DNA of 64,000 nt from Plantibacter elymi (nom. nud.) (GTDB taxonomy: Bacteria; Actinomycetota; Actinomycetes; Actinomycetales; Microbacteriaceae), in the NCBI RefSeq assembly GCF_900177795.1, contig NZ_FXWJ01000001.1, positions 744,001 through 808,000 of the forward strand, read 5' to 3'. Below, one piece after another: positions 53,006 through 62,080 of this stretch. Below the pieces are notes generated by a model. That model ran no database searches. It saw only the letters and a list, made by a program, of their open reading frames with translations, and was not told where the DNA came from. A program made the position numbers and the translations under genes. Each line of letters starts with the position of its first letter. Position 1 is the first letter of the stretch.

Positions 53006-54598
53006 ATGAACAGCAAGCGGAAAGCCGCGGCGGCACTCGCCACCGCGGCCCTCACCGCGGTGGCCCTCACCGCGTGCACCTCCTCGCAATCCTCCGATTC
53101 GTCCGGCGAGTACGTCTCCGGCGGCACCTTCGTCACCGCGATGAGCGGCGACCCGGGCAGCCTCGTCCCCATGACTGGGATCAGCCTCGAGGCCCGCGAG
53201 ATCATCAGCTTCCACTACGAATCGCTCGTGTACGTCAACGCCGACGGCGAGCTCCTGCCCTGGCTGGCCGAGAGCTGGGAGGAGGACGCCACCTCCACCT
53301 CCATCACCTACACGCTCAAGGACGGCATCACCTGCGCCGACGGCACCCCGTTCACCGCGGAGACCGCCGCGGCGAACATCACCTACAACGCCGACCCGGC
53401 CAACGCGACCTTCTACTACGGCGCGCAGGTCTCCGAGCGGATGACCGCGACCGCCGACGGCAACCAGCTCACCGTCACGAGCTCGACGCCCGACCCGTTC
53501 ATCCTCGCCAACACCGGCACTGTCGAGATGGTCTGCCAGGCCGGCCTCGACGACCCGGACTCCCTCGTCGAGACGATGAACGGCACCGGCCTCTTCACCC
53601 TCGACAAGGCGACCCCCGGCTCCAGCTACACCTTCACGAAGCGCGACGACTACACCTGGGGCCCCGAGGACGTCACGAGCGACACCAAGGGCCTGCCGGA
53701 CACCTTCGAGGTCCGCGTCGTCACCGACCCCGGGACCGCCGCGAACCTGCTGCTCTCCGGTGACGTGAACGCCGCGAGCATCGGCGGCGCCGACCAGGAC
53801 CGCGTCGAGGCCGCCGGTCTCGGCAGCGAGGGCGTGCGCAACCCGATCGGCGAGATGCTCTTCAACGAGCGTCCTGAGCGTCCCACCTCCGACCCGCTCG
53901 TCCGTGAGGCCCTCGTCACCGCGATCGACCGCGAGCAGGTCGGTGAGGTCGTCACCGACGGCACCGCCGAGGAGTCCAAGTCGCTCGTCGTGAAGAGCCC
54001 GTACCTCTGCGTCGCCGACGGTCCGCAGTGGACGCTCCCCGAGACGGACGTCGAGAAGTCCGGCGAGCTGCTCGACGAGGCGGGCTGGACGCTCGGTTCC
54101 GACGGCAAGCGCTCGAAGGACGGCGAACCGCTGACGATCAAGTTCATCTACGACGCTGCCACCCCGAGCCACGCGGCAGCGGCCGAGCTCGTGCAGCAGA
54201 CCTGGGACGAGCTGGGCGTCACGACGGAGCTCTCGGGCAACGACGCGAACGCCTGGTCGGAGCAGCTGTTCTCGACCTTCGACTGGGATACCGGCTTCGT
54301 GCAGATCGCTCCGGGCGGACCGGTCATCGTGAACACCTTCTTCGGTGGCGAGACCCCGGACAAGGGCGGCAACAACTTCATGTTCGTCGACAACCCGGAG
54401 TACGACGCGCTCGCCGAGCAGGCCAAGACAGCCAGCCCGGAGGAGACCTGCGACCTCTGGCAGCAGGCCGAGGCGAAGCTCATCGAGCGGACGGACGTGT
54501 TCCCGATCGCCGACGCGCAGGACTTCCTGTACCTGAACGGCGCCGAGGTCGAGCGTCCGAACTTCATCCGCCCGACGAGCATCCGGATGGTCGGCTGA
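53006..54598 (+). CDS. ABC peptide-type solute-binding lipoprotein
   Basis: 530 residues from ATG 53006 (AAGGA upstream). A signal peptide ends at lipobox LTAC (Cys about 25). The mature part is a family 5 solute-binding protein (LLPWLAESWEEDATSTSITYTLKDGITCADGTPF and LVREALVTAIDREQVGEVV). This family binds oligopeptides, nickel and other ligands. It starts 71 bases after the hydantoinase-like gene and heads the importer, so it may capture a peptide-like or cyclic-amide substrate for the enzymes upstream. Confidence 0.93.
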   Translation: MNSKRKAAAALATAALTAVALTACTSSQSSDSSGEYVSGGTFVTAMSGDPGSLVPMTGISLEAREIISFHYESLVYVNADGELLPWLAESWEEDATSTSITYTLKDGITCADGTPFTAETAAANITYNADPANATFYYGAQVSERMTATADGNQLTVTSSTPDPFILANTGTVEMVCQAGLDDPDSLVETMNGTGLFTLDKATPGSSYTFTKRDDYTWGPEDVTSDTKGLPDTFEVRVVTDPGTAANLLLSGDVNAASIGGADQDRVEAAGLGSEGVRNPIGEMLFNERPERPTSDPLVREALVTAIDREQVGEVVTDGTAEESKSLVVKSPYLCVADGPQWTLPETDVEKSGELLDEAGWTLGSDGKRSKDGEPLTIKFIYDAATPSHAAAAELVQQTWDELGVTTELSGNDANAWSEQLFSTFDWDTGFVQIAPGGPVIVNTFFGGETPDKGGNNFMFVDNPEYDALAEQAKTASPEETCDLWQQAEAKLIERTDVFPIADAQDFLYLNGAEVERPNFIRPTSIRMVG

Positions 54599-54600
54599 TC

Positions 54601-55653
54601 ATGACGATCCCCTCGACCGTGACCACCGAGCAGGCCACCGAGCAGGCCCAGGGCCCCGGCGGCCCGGCGGTCGCGCGTCGAGGGGGTCGCGGCGTCCTCG
54701 GCGGACTCTCCCCGCGGACCTCGTTCATCCTCCGACGACTCGGCCGGGTACTCGTCTCCCTCGCCATCGTCATCGTCGCGACGTTCCTGATCGTGCAGCT
54801 CGTGCCGGGCGACCCGGTGCGGGCTGCGCTCGGGAACAGCGCGACCCCGGAACTCGTGGAGCGGACACGCGCCGACCTCGGCTTGAACGTGCCGGTGCCG
54901 GAGCAGTTCGTCAACTACGTCAGCGGGCTGTTCCGCGGCGACTTCGGGACGGCGATCGGGTCGCAGCGGCCGGTCGCCGACACGATCGCGCAGCGCTTCC
55001 CGGTGACGCTCACCCTCGCGGTCGCCTCCTTCCTCCTCGCCGCGATCGGCGCCTTCCCCATCGGCGTCGCGACCGCGGTGTCCTCGCGCACCGGCCGCCG
55101 TCGCCTCGCCGACCTCGGCGTCTCGGGCCTGCTCGGCGTGCTCATCGCCATCCCGAGCCTGCTGCTCGCCGTCGGTCTCATCGCCGTGTTCAGCATCGGG
55201 CTCAAGGTGCTCCCGGCCGCCGGCTGGGGAGGCTTCGACCAGGCGATCCTGCCGGTGGTCGCCCTCGCGGTCGGTCCGATGGCGTATCTGGCCCGCATCG
55301 TGCACGTGGAGATGCTGGCCGTCCTCGAGATGCCGTACATGACCACCGCACGGAGCAAGCGCCTGCCGACGCACCTCGTCTACCTCCGGCACGCGCTGCC
55401 GAACATGGTGACCTCGACGCTCACGATCGGCGGCATCATCCTCACGGGCATGGTCGCCGGCACCGTGCTCATCGAGACGGTCTTCGCCATCCCCGGTCTC
55501 GGGACGAGCATCGTGTCGTCGATCACCTCGAAGGACTACCCGATGATCCAGGGCATCGTGCTCGTGTACGCGATCCTCGTCCTCGGCCTCAACCTCCTCA
55601 TCGACATCGCGCTCGCGACGATCGATCCGCGCTCCTCGATCACGGAGGGCTGA
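54601..55653 (+). CDS. ABC peptide-type permease, DppB-like
   Basis: 350 residues from ATG 54601, two bases after the binding-protein stop. A basic, disordered cytoplasmic start of about 40 residues leads to TM1 (LGRVLVSLAIVIVATFLIVQLVPGDPVRAAL, the DppB signature). EAA-like loop: TTARSKRLPTHLVYLRHALPN. Five to six more helices follow, ending INLLIDIALATIDPR-like. It forms the channel with the next gene product. Confidence 0.93.
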   Translation: MTIPSTVTTEQATEQAQGPGGPAVARRGGRGVLGGLSPRTSFILRRLGRVLVSLAIVIVATFLIVQLVPGDPVRAALGNSATPELVERTRADLGLNVPVPEQFVNYVSGLFRGDFGTAIGSQRPVADTIAQRFPVTLTLAVASFLLAAIGAFPIGVATAVSSRTGRRRLADLGVSGLLGVLIAIPSLLLAVGLIAVFSIGLKVLPAAGWGGFDQAILPVVALAVGPMAYLARIVHVEMLAVLEMPYMTTARSKRLPTHLVYLRHALPNMVTSTLTIGGIILTGMVAGTVLIETVFAIPGLGTSIVSSITSKDYPMIQGIVLVYAILVLGLNLLIDIALATIDPRSSITEG

Positions 55654-55657
55654 GCTC

Positions 55658-57487
55658 ATGAGCACCCGTCCGACCACCTCCGGTCCCACCCCCTCACGCC
55701 GATCCCCGGTGCTCGACCGCCTCCGCACCCCGCGCGGCCTGACCGGCGCGATCGGAGCGCTCCTCATCATCGTGGTCGCGGTCGTCGGCCCGACCGTCTG
55801 GGGGTCCGCCGCCGACACGACGTCCGTGGCCGACCGCCTCGCCGGTGCAAGCCTCGCCCACCCCTTCGGCACCGACGAGCTCGGTCGCGACGTCTTCGCC
55901 CGGGTCATGGTCGCCACGCGGGTGTCCGTCCTGCTGACCCTCGGCGCCACCGCGATCTCGGTCGTCGGCGGCGTCCTGCTCGGGGCCGTCGCGACGGTCC
56001 TGCCTCGACCGCTGCGTCGACTCGTCACGGCACTCATCGACATCCTGCTGTCGTTCCCCTGGCTGCTCATGGCGCTGTTCTTCTCGGTGATCTGGGGCGC
56101 GAGTGCCACCGGCGCGATGCTCGCCGTCGGGTTCGCCGGCGTGCCGACCTTCGCCCGCCTCACCTACACGCTCGCGTCGTCCCTCATCGGTCGCGACTAC
56201 GTGAAGGCCGCGCGGATCGCGGGTGTCGGGCAGGCGGAGGTCCTCGTCCGGCACGTCATGCCGAACATGCTCCCGCCGATGCTCGTGAACGCGGCGGTCT
56301 CCGCCTCCGGCACGCTGCTCGCCTTCGCCGGCCTGTCCTTCCTCGGTCTCGGTGTGCAGGCGCCCGAGTACGACTGGGGTCGCCTCCTCGGCCTCGGGAT
56401 CGCGCGCATCTACGGCAACCCGATGGCGGCGATCGGTCCCGGCATCGCGCTCGTCGTCTGCGGCGTCATCTTCACGCAGCTCGGCGAGCTCTGGAACGAG
56501 TCGTCGAAGCGGCTGCTCGGCCTGCCCGCGCCGGCGCGACGTCGCACCGCGGCTCCCGCGACCGCCTCGGCTGCTGCTGCGACGCCGGCCGACCAGGAGC
56601 CCGTCGTGCAGGTGCGCGACCTCCGCGTCGCCTTCCCGGACCGCGACGGCCGACTCGTCGAGCGCGTCCACGGCATCAGCCTCACGATCATGCCCGGCGA
56701 GGTCGTCGGTGTCGTCGGCGAGTCCGGATCGGGCAAGTCGGTGAGTGCGATGGCGATCGCCGCCCTCCTCGGGCCCGACTCCTCGGTGCAGGCCTCGGAG
56801 CTGAGCTTCCGCGGGATCGACATGACCGCGCCGCTGACGAAGGCCGAGCGCAGCCGCCTCGGCCTCGAGCTCGCCATGGTCTTCCAGGACCCGCTCACCT
56901 CGCTCAACCCGTCGCTCACGATCGGCAAGCAGCTCCGCGAGACCGTCGAGGTCCACGAGGGGCTGTCGGCGGCCGAGTCCACGAAGCGGGCCGAGGCCGC
57001 GCTCGAGTCGGTGCGGATCCCGCTTCCGGCCAAGCGCCTGAAGCAGTTCCCGCACGAGCTGTCCGGCGGCATGCGGCAACGGGCCATGATCGGTATGGGG
57101 CTCATGGGCCGCCCGAAGCTGCTCATCGCCGACGAGCCGACCACCGCGCTCGACGTGACGGTGCAGCGCCAGGTCCTCCGGGTCCTCCACGAGGCACAGG
57201 AGCAGACGGGTGCTGCGATCCTGCTCATCTCGCATGACATCGCCCTCGTCAGCGGGTTCTGCGACCGCATCCTCGTCATGAAGGACGGCCGTATCGTCGA
57301 GTCGCTCGACGCCGACCGCCTCCACGAGGCGCGGCACCCGTACACCCGTGGGCTCATCGCCTGCGTCCCCGACATGACCTCCGACCGCACCATGCCGCTC
57401 CCGGTCATCGGTGCGATCGACGAGGAGCCCCTCCCGGTCCCTGAGCTTGTCGAAGGGCCCATCACCACCGAAGGACAGCGCGCATGA
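55658..57487 (+). CDS. Fused ABC permease-ATPase (DppC-DppD)
   Basis: 609 residues. Residues 1-290 are a DppC-type permease (HPFGTDELGRDVFARV; EAA-like loop KAARIAGVGQAEVLVRHVMPN). A Pro/Ala linker follows, then a DppD-type ATPase (about 310-590): Walker A GESGSGKS, Q-loop VFQDPLTSLNP, signature LSGGMRQRAMIGMG, Walker B LLIADEPTTALD, His in ISHDIAL. The C-terminal 14 residues (PELVEGPITTEG) come from a dispersed palindrome arm that invaded the reading frame at 57433-57460. The fusion itself is common in actinobacteria. Confidence 0.93.
   Translation: MSTRPTTSGPTPSRRSPVLDRLRTPRGLTGAIGALLIIVVAVVGPTVWGSAADTTSVADRLAGASLAHPFGTDELGRDVFARVMVATRVSVLLTLGATAISVVGGVLLGAVATVLPRPLRRLVTALIDILLSFPWLLMALFFSVIWGASATGAMLAVGFAGVPTFARLTYTLASSLIGRDYVKAARIAGVGQAEVLVRHVMPNMLPPMLVNAAVSASGTLLAFAGLSFLGLGVQAPEYDWGRLLGLGIARIYGNPMAAIGPGIALVVCGVIFTQLGELWNESSKRLLGLPAPARRRTAAPATASAAAATPADQEPVVQVRDLRVAFPDRDGRLVERVHGISLTIMPGEVVGVVGESGSGKSVSAMAIAALLGPDSSVQASELSFRGIDMTAPLTKAERSRLGLELAMVFQDPLTSLNPSLTIGKQLRETVEVHEGLSAAESTKRAEAALESVRIPLPAKRLKQFPHELSGGMRQRAMIGMGLMGRPKLLIADEPTTALDVTVQRQVLRVLHEAQEQTGAAILLISHDIALVSGFCDRILVMKDGRIVESLDADRLHEARHPYTRGLIACVPDMTSDRTMPLPVIGAIDEEPLPVPELVEGPITTEGQRA
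57433..57460 (+). repeat. Single dispersed-repeat arm inside the fused ABC gene
   Basis: CCCGGTCCCTGAGCTTGTCG and the following AAGGGCCC: one arm of the intergenic palindrome, read in frame as VPELVEGP at the C-terminus of the permease-ATPase. No second arm is present here. Confidence 0.85.
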
Positions 57488-58272
57488 CCGGTCTCGAGTT
57501 CTCCGGCCTCACGGTCCGCTACGGCCACGGCGCGTCCGCGCACACCGCGGTCGACGGCTTCGACCTGACGGTCCGCCCGGGCACGTCCCACGGCCTCGTG
57601 GGGGAGTCCGGCTCGGGCAAGTCGACGGTCGCCGCGGCCGCCGTCGGTCTCGTCATCCCGAGCGCCGGCGGCATCCGACTGAACGGTGCCGACATCGTCG
57701 GGCGCTCGTCCGCGGCCCGTCGTGCGCGTCGACGCGTGCAACTCGTCTTCCAGGACCCGTACTCCGCGCTCGACCCGCGCATGCCGATCGGTTTGTCGAT
57801 CGCCGAGGGGTCCCGGGCGACGGGGCGCTCCTGGAGTCGCTCGGAGCAGCGGTCCCGCGTGGGCGAGCTGCTCGAGCGCGTGCACATCGACCCGGACCGG
57901 GCTGGTGACCTGCCGTCGGCGTTCTCGGGCGGTCAGCGGCAGCGCATCACGATCGCCCGGGCGCTCGCGGCCGAACCGGAGGTCCTGATCGCCGACGAGA
58001 TCACCTCGGCGCTCGACGTGTCGGTGCAGGGCGTCGTCCTCAACCTGCTGCGCGAGCTGCAGCGTGAGCTCGAACTCACGGTGCTGTTCATCTCCCACAA
58101 CCTCGCCGTCGTGAACTACATGTGCGACACGGTGAGCGTCATGCAGGCCGGCCGGGTCGTCGAGGCGGGCCCCACGGCCACCGTCCTCGCTGCTCCCGAG
58201 GACGCCTACACCCGAGAGCTCCTGGCCTCCGTGCCCGTGATGGGCCGCCGCATGACCTGGGACGAGGAGTAG
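57484..58272 (+). CDS. ABC ATPase, DppF/OppF-like
   Basis: 262 residues from ATG 57484, overlapping the stop of the fused gene (ATGA). Walker A GESGSGKST (about 40-48), Q-loop LVFQDPYSALDP, signature FSGGQRQRITIARAL, Walker B LIADEITSALDVS, switch His in ISHNLAV. It is the second nucleotide-binding subunit; with the fused gene it gives the complete heterodimer. Slightly shorter than typical OppF, but all motifs are intact. Confidence 0.93.
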   Translation: MTGLEFSGLTVRYGHGASAHTAVDGFDLTVRPGTSHGLVGESGSGKSTVAAAAVGLVIPSAGGIRLNGADIVGRSSAARRARRRVQLVFQDPYSALDPRMPIGLSIAEGSRATGRSWSRSEQRSRVGELLERVHIDPDRAGDLPSAFSGGQRQRITIARALAAEPEVLIADEITSALDVSVQGVVLNLLRELQRELELTVLFISHNLAVVNYMCDTVSVMQAGRVVEAGPTATVLAAPEDAYTRELLASVPVMGRRMTWDEE

Positions 58273-58302
58273 CCAGGGACCGGGGGTCACCGGGTCGGCC
58301 TC

Positions 58303-58622
58303 TTCCGGTCACTGAGCTTGTCGAAGTGCCCACGGGTGACGTCGCCCTTCGACAGGCTCAGGGACCGGGTCTGCGGGCCAGAGCCCTCCCAATTCCTGAG
58401 CGCACCTCTCCCGGTCACTGAGCTTGTCGAAGTGCCCACGGGTGACGTCGCCCTTCGACAGGCTCAGGGACCGCGTCTGCCGGGTTGGCCTGGTTCCGGT
58501 CACTGAGCTCACTTCTTTCGGTCACTGAGCTCACCTCCGCCGGTCACTGAGCTTGTCGAAGTGCCCACGGGTGACGTCGCCCTTCGGGCGGATCCTGAGC
58601 CTGTCGAAGGGCAGGGACCGAG
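58303..58622. repeat. Cluster of dispersed palindromes in a 356-bp gap
   Basis: The gap between two convergent genes is nearly all repeats: at least three pairs of CTGAGCTTGTCGAAGTGCCC and CCTTCGACAGGCTCAGGGAC, plus single CGGTCACTGAGCTC pieces. A unit of about 120-130 bases, including GTGCCCACGGGTGACGTCGC, is repeated at about 58307, 58413 and 58540. No gene is seen in this stretch. Confidence 0.88.
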
Positions 58623-58628
58623 GACGCC

Positions 58629-59993
58629 TCAGCCGCGCTGCTTGCGCGGCAGGGTCTCCGGGAGGAACGCGATCCCGACGATGCCGATCGCGCTGAGCAC
58701 CAGCAGGTACGCCGCCACCAACCACGGTGCGCCACCGCTCGCGGCGACGAGCGCGGTCGCGACGAGCGGGACCGTCCCGCCGACGAGGGCGGCCGGGATC
58801 TCCCGCGAGAGTGCGATGCCGCTCCAGCGCATCGAGGTCGGGAAGATCTCGGCGAGCAGTGCACCCGAGGTGCCGATGGTGGCCCCCTGGATGACGGCCA
58901 ACCCGAGGATGAGGCCCAGGGCGACGAGGGTCGACTGCTCGGTGTTGTAGAGCAGGAACATCGGGAACGCGTAGAGCACCCCGAAGATCGCGGCGCCCAT
59001 GAGGACCGGCTTGCGGCCGATGCGGTCGGCGAGTCGACCGAACAGCAGCGCCGTCGGGATGGTCAGGACCTCGGCGATGATGAGGCCGATGAGCGCCTCC
59101 GTCGGGTTCACGCTCAGGGTGCCCGTGACGTACGACAGTGAGAACACCTGCACGACGTACACCCACGGCAGTGCGAACGCGAAGAGCCCCATGCCGCAGA
59201 GGATCACCCGCCAGTGCGAGCGGATGGCGCCGACCAGCGGTGCCGAGGTGACCGCGCCGCGCTCCTCCGCGCTCTCGAAGGCCTTCGTCTCCTTGACCCG
59301 CAACCGGAAGTACAGCGCGAACGCGACGATGACGACGCTCGCGAGGAACGGGATCCGCCAGCCCCAGCTCTGGAACTGCTCGATCGGCAGGGTGCTGACC
59401 ACGGCGAAGACGGTGGTCGCGAGCGCCATGCCCACGTACACGGAGGCGCCGGGGAACGACGCGGCGAACGCACGGTGCTTCACGTCGGCGGACTCGCTCG
59501 CCATCGTGATCGCGCCGGCGAACTCGGCTCCCGAGCCCATGCCCTGGAAGATGCGCAGCACGATGAGCAGGATCGGAGCCCAGATGCCGATGCTGTCGGC
59601 GGTGGGGAGGATGCCGATGAAGGTGGTCGCGACGCCCATGAAGAGGAGCGTGACGAGCAACGTCGGTTTGCGCCCGAGCTTGTCGCCGTAGTGGGCGAAG
59701 ATCAGGCCGCCGATCGGGCGGGCGCCGAAGCCGACCGCGAAGCCGGCGAACGCGCCGAGCAGGCCGGCGAGGTCGCCTGCGCCGGGGAAGAACAGCGGCG
59801 CGAACACGAGCGCGGAGGCCAGCCCGTAGAGGGTGAAGTCGTACCACTCGATGACGGTGCCGACCGAGCTGGCGAGGATGGCGCGGCGGCGCTGCACCCG
59901 GGAGTCGAGGCCGTCACGATCGATGTCGCTCTGGCCTGCGGTGGTGGTGTCTGCTCCGCGAGGGTCGCTCTCGCGCGCGCTCTGGATGGCCAT
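58629..59993 (-). CDS. MFS transporter, MHS (metabolite:H+ symporter) family
   Basis: 454 residues from ATG 59993 (GGAG upstream). The MHS hallmark GTVIEWYDFTLYGLASALVF begins TM1, with GDKLGRKPTLLVTLLFMG in the TM2-3 loop and VFAVVSTLPIEQFQSWGWRIPFLAS around TM6. Family members import organic acids or osmolytes such as citrate, ketoglutarate, shikimate or proline/betaine; the substrate here cannot be read. It is a single gene, convergent with the ABC operon. Confidence 0.9.
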   Translation of the reverse strand: MAIQSARESDPRGADTTTAGQSDIDRDGLDSRVQRRRAILASSVGTVIEWYDFTLYGLASALVFAPLFFPGAGDLAGLLGAFAGFAVGFGARPIGGLIFAHYGDKLGRKPTLLVTLLFMGVATTFIGILPTADSIGIWAPILLIVLRIFQGMGSGAEFAGAITMASESADVKHRAFAASFPGASVYVGMALATTVFAVVSTLPIEQFQSWGWRIPFLASVVIVAFALYFRLRVKETKAFESAEERGAVTSAPLVGAIRSHWRVILCGMGLFAFALPWVYVVQVFSLSYVTGTLSVNPTEALIGLIIAEVLTIPTALLFGRLADRIGRKPVLMGAAIFGVLYAFPMFLLYNTEQSTLVALGLILGLAVIQGATIGTSGALLAEIFPTSMRWSGIALSREIPAALVGGTVPLVATALVAASGGAPWLVAAYLLVLSAIGIVGIAFLPETLPRKQRG

Positions 59994-60169
59994 GGCACTC
60001 CTTCGTGTTGGGCGCACCCGGACGGCCGGGACGCCTGACGAGGCTACCGGCCGTCTGGAGGCTCAGCCCATGTGCGGTCGGCACACTCCGAAGCCGATCC
60101 GGTGCGTCGGGAGCACACGGGGTGGGGTGCGCACGAGCGACGCGCCCCACCCCACCCGACCCCTGCTCG

Positions 60170-61168
60170 CTACAGCGCCTTCGACTCGCGGAGGATCCCG
60201 GCGAGGGTCTCCATCTGCTTCGCCTGCGACGTGTAGTCGAGGGCGGCGGTGTTCCAGGAGTGGATCTGACCTGCGACGAGTGCCGGGTGCGAGGCGAAGG
60301 TCGCCTGCGCCTCGAGGTCGCTCTGCTGGAAGCCCTCGACGTTGACGAGCAGGACGTCACCGGTCATCGCCTGGCCCGCGTTCTCCCAGCTGTAGATGTC
60401 CCAGTAGTAGTAGCCGTCCGGGTTCGCGTTCGTGTACTTCACGCCGAGTTCGCTGTACAGCTCGGTCTCCGGCTCGTCCTGCGGCTTGACGACGTAGATG
60501 CCGCTCGCGTCCGCATACATCTGCGTGACCTCGAGGTCGGTCTCCTTCGCCGCGGCGGTCAGGTCTGCTGCAGCGGCGTCGTACTTCTCCTTCGCCGCGG
60601 CGATGGTGTCCTCGTCGGCTCCGAGCGCCTCGGACAGCTTGTTGAGCGAGGCGATGACGTCGGCACCCTTGCCGCCGACCTTGATGGCGACGACCGGGGC
60701 GATCTTCTCCAGCTGCTCCTGCTGCTCGACGTCGGCGACGCCGTAGTACGGACCCTTGAGGTCGAGCGTGCCGTCGCGGTCGGTCGGGTAGATCCCGGTC
60801 ACGATGAGGTCGGGTGCCGCCTCCGCGAGTGCCTCGAGGTCGATCTCGCCGTAGCTGTTGCCGACGATGGCCGTGTCGCCGAGGTCGTCGTCCGCGAAGC
60901 GCTTGTCGGTGGCGACGTCGACGCGACCGAAGACCGCGACGGGGTCGATGCCGTTGCCGTGCAGGCCGAGCGCGTAGTCGGCGAAGCTCGCGACGCGCTT
61001 CGGCTGCTCGTCGAGCTTGACCGTGGTGCCGGTGTCGTCGGTGTAGCTCCAGGCGCCGCTGGAGTCGGCGTCGGATGCGGCGGTGGGGGAGCAGCCGGCG
61101 AGGCCGACCAGGGCGAGCGCCGGCACGAGTACGAGTGCGGCGCGGCGGAGGCGTGAAGAGATCGTCAT
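60170..61168 (-). CDS. Iron-siderophore ABC binding lipoprotein
   Basis: 332 residues from ATG 61168. The signal peptide ends in the lipobox LAGC (Cys about 26). The mature protein is of the FecB/FepB cluster with the long linking helix, showing EQPKRVASFADYALGLHG, GEIDLEALAEAAPDLIVTG and AAKEKYDAAAADLTAAAKE. It delivers ferric siderophore to the permeases encoded upstream. An iron box sits directly before the start, so it has its own iron-regulated promoter in addition to any read-through. Confidence 0.92.
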   Translation of the reverse strand: MTISSRLRRAALVLVPALALVGLAGCSPTAASDADSSGAWSYTDDTGTTVKLDEQPKRVASFADYALGLHGNGIDPVAVFGRVDVATDKRFADDDLGDTAIVGNSYGEIDLEALAEAAPDLIVTGIYPTDRDGTLDLKGPYYGVADVEQQEQLEKIAPVVAIKVGGKGADVIASLNKLSEALGADEDTIAAAKEKYDAAAADLTAAAKETDLEVTQMYADASGIYVVKPQDEPETELYSELGVKYTNANPDGYYYWDIYSWENAGQAMTGDVLLVNVEGFQQSDLEAQATFASHPALVAGQIHSWNTAALDYTSQAKQMETLAGILRESKAL

Positions 61169-61173
61169 GATAC

Positions 61174-61192
61174 TTAGGGTAGCCGAACCTAA
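61174..61192 (-). promoter_or_regulatory. DtxR/IdeR-type iron box
   Basis: TTAGGGTAGCCGAACCTAA fits the DtxR/IdeR consensus TTAGGTTAGGCTAACCTAA with few mismatches. It ends only five bases before the binding-protein ATG. There is no Shine-Dalgarno in between, and TACCCT within the box could be the -10, which suggests a leaderless transcript repressed by iron. Confidence 0.85.
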
Positions 61193-61228
61193 GTCACGAA
61201 ACGATATCGGAATGCCCGATCGCCCGGA

Positions 61229-62080
61229 TCACTCCGCGTCGAGGGCGATCGCGTCGTCGGGGTCGACGGGCACGATGAGCGGCGAACCGCTGCTCGGGTC
61301 GGGGATGACGATCGCGTCGAGGTCGAACGCCTCGCGGAGGACGGCCGGGGTGAGGACCTCCCAGGGCGTGCCGTCGGCGATGACCCGGCCGCCACCCACG
61401 ACGACGAGTCGGTCGGAGTACCGGCCGGCGAGGGTGAGGTCGTGCAGGACCATGACGACCGTCGCGCCGCGCTCGCGGTTGATCGACCGCACGAGTCGGA
61501 GGACGTCGAGCTGGTGGCTGAGGTCGAGGAAGGTCGTCGGCTCGTCGAGCAGGATCGTGGGGGCCCGCTGCGCGAGGACCAGGGCGATCCAGGCCCGCTG
61601 TAGCTGGCCGCCCGACAGGGAGGCCGTGTCGCGGTCGGCGAGGGTCTCGAGACCGGTGGCGGCGAGCGCTTCGTCGACGGCGATCGTGTCGGCGGGCGTC
61701 CAGGGCTTGAGGAGGCTCTGGTGCGGGTGTCGCCCTCGAGAGACGAGGTCGCGGACGGTCGTCGCCGACGGCGTCAGCGGCTTCTGCGGCAGGATCGCCA
61801 GGCGGCGCGCGACCTCGCGGGTCGGGATCGAGCGCACACCGCGACCGTCGAGTTCGACCGTGCCGGCGGTCGGGGTGAGCAGGCGACCGAACGCCTTCAG
61901 CAGGGTCGACTTGCCGCAACCGTTGGCGCCGATGAGGGTCGTGACCTCGCCCGTCTCGATGCGGAGGTCGAGCCCCTCGAAGACCACTGTCTGGTCGTAG
62001 GCCAGGGAGACGCCCCGAGCCTCGAGGGCGGGCGTCGGGCGTTCCTTCACGAGCGAGGGGGTCGTGGCGGGGTCGGTCAT
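61229..62080 (-). CDS. Iron-siderophore ABC ATPase (FecE/FepC-like)
   Basis: 283 residues from ATG 62080, overlapping the upstream permease stop by four bases. Walker A GANGCGKST (about 49-57), signature LSGGQLQRAWIALVLAQ, Walker B ILLDEPTTFLDL, switch His in VLHDLTLAGRYSD. PREVARRLAILPQKPL-like region (about 90-110) is typical of FepC. It powers ferric-siderophore uptake. Longer upstream starts would read through the permease gene in another frame and are rejected. Confidence 0.93.
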   Translation of the reverse strand: MTDPATTPSLVKERPTPALEARGVSLAYDQTVVFEGLDLRIETGEVTTLIGANGCGKSTLLKAFGRLLTPTAGTVELDGRGVRSIPTREVARRLAILPQKPLTPSATTVRDLVSRGRHPHQSLLKPWTPADTIAVDEALAATGLETLADRDTASLSGGQLQRAWIALVLAQRAPTILLDEPTTFLDLSHQLDVLRLVRSINRERGATVVMVLHDLTLAGRYSDRLVVVGGGRVIADGTPWEVLTPAVLREAFDLDAIVIPDPSSGSPLIVPVDPDDAIALDAE

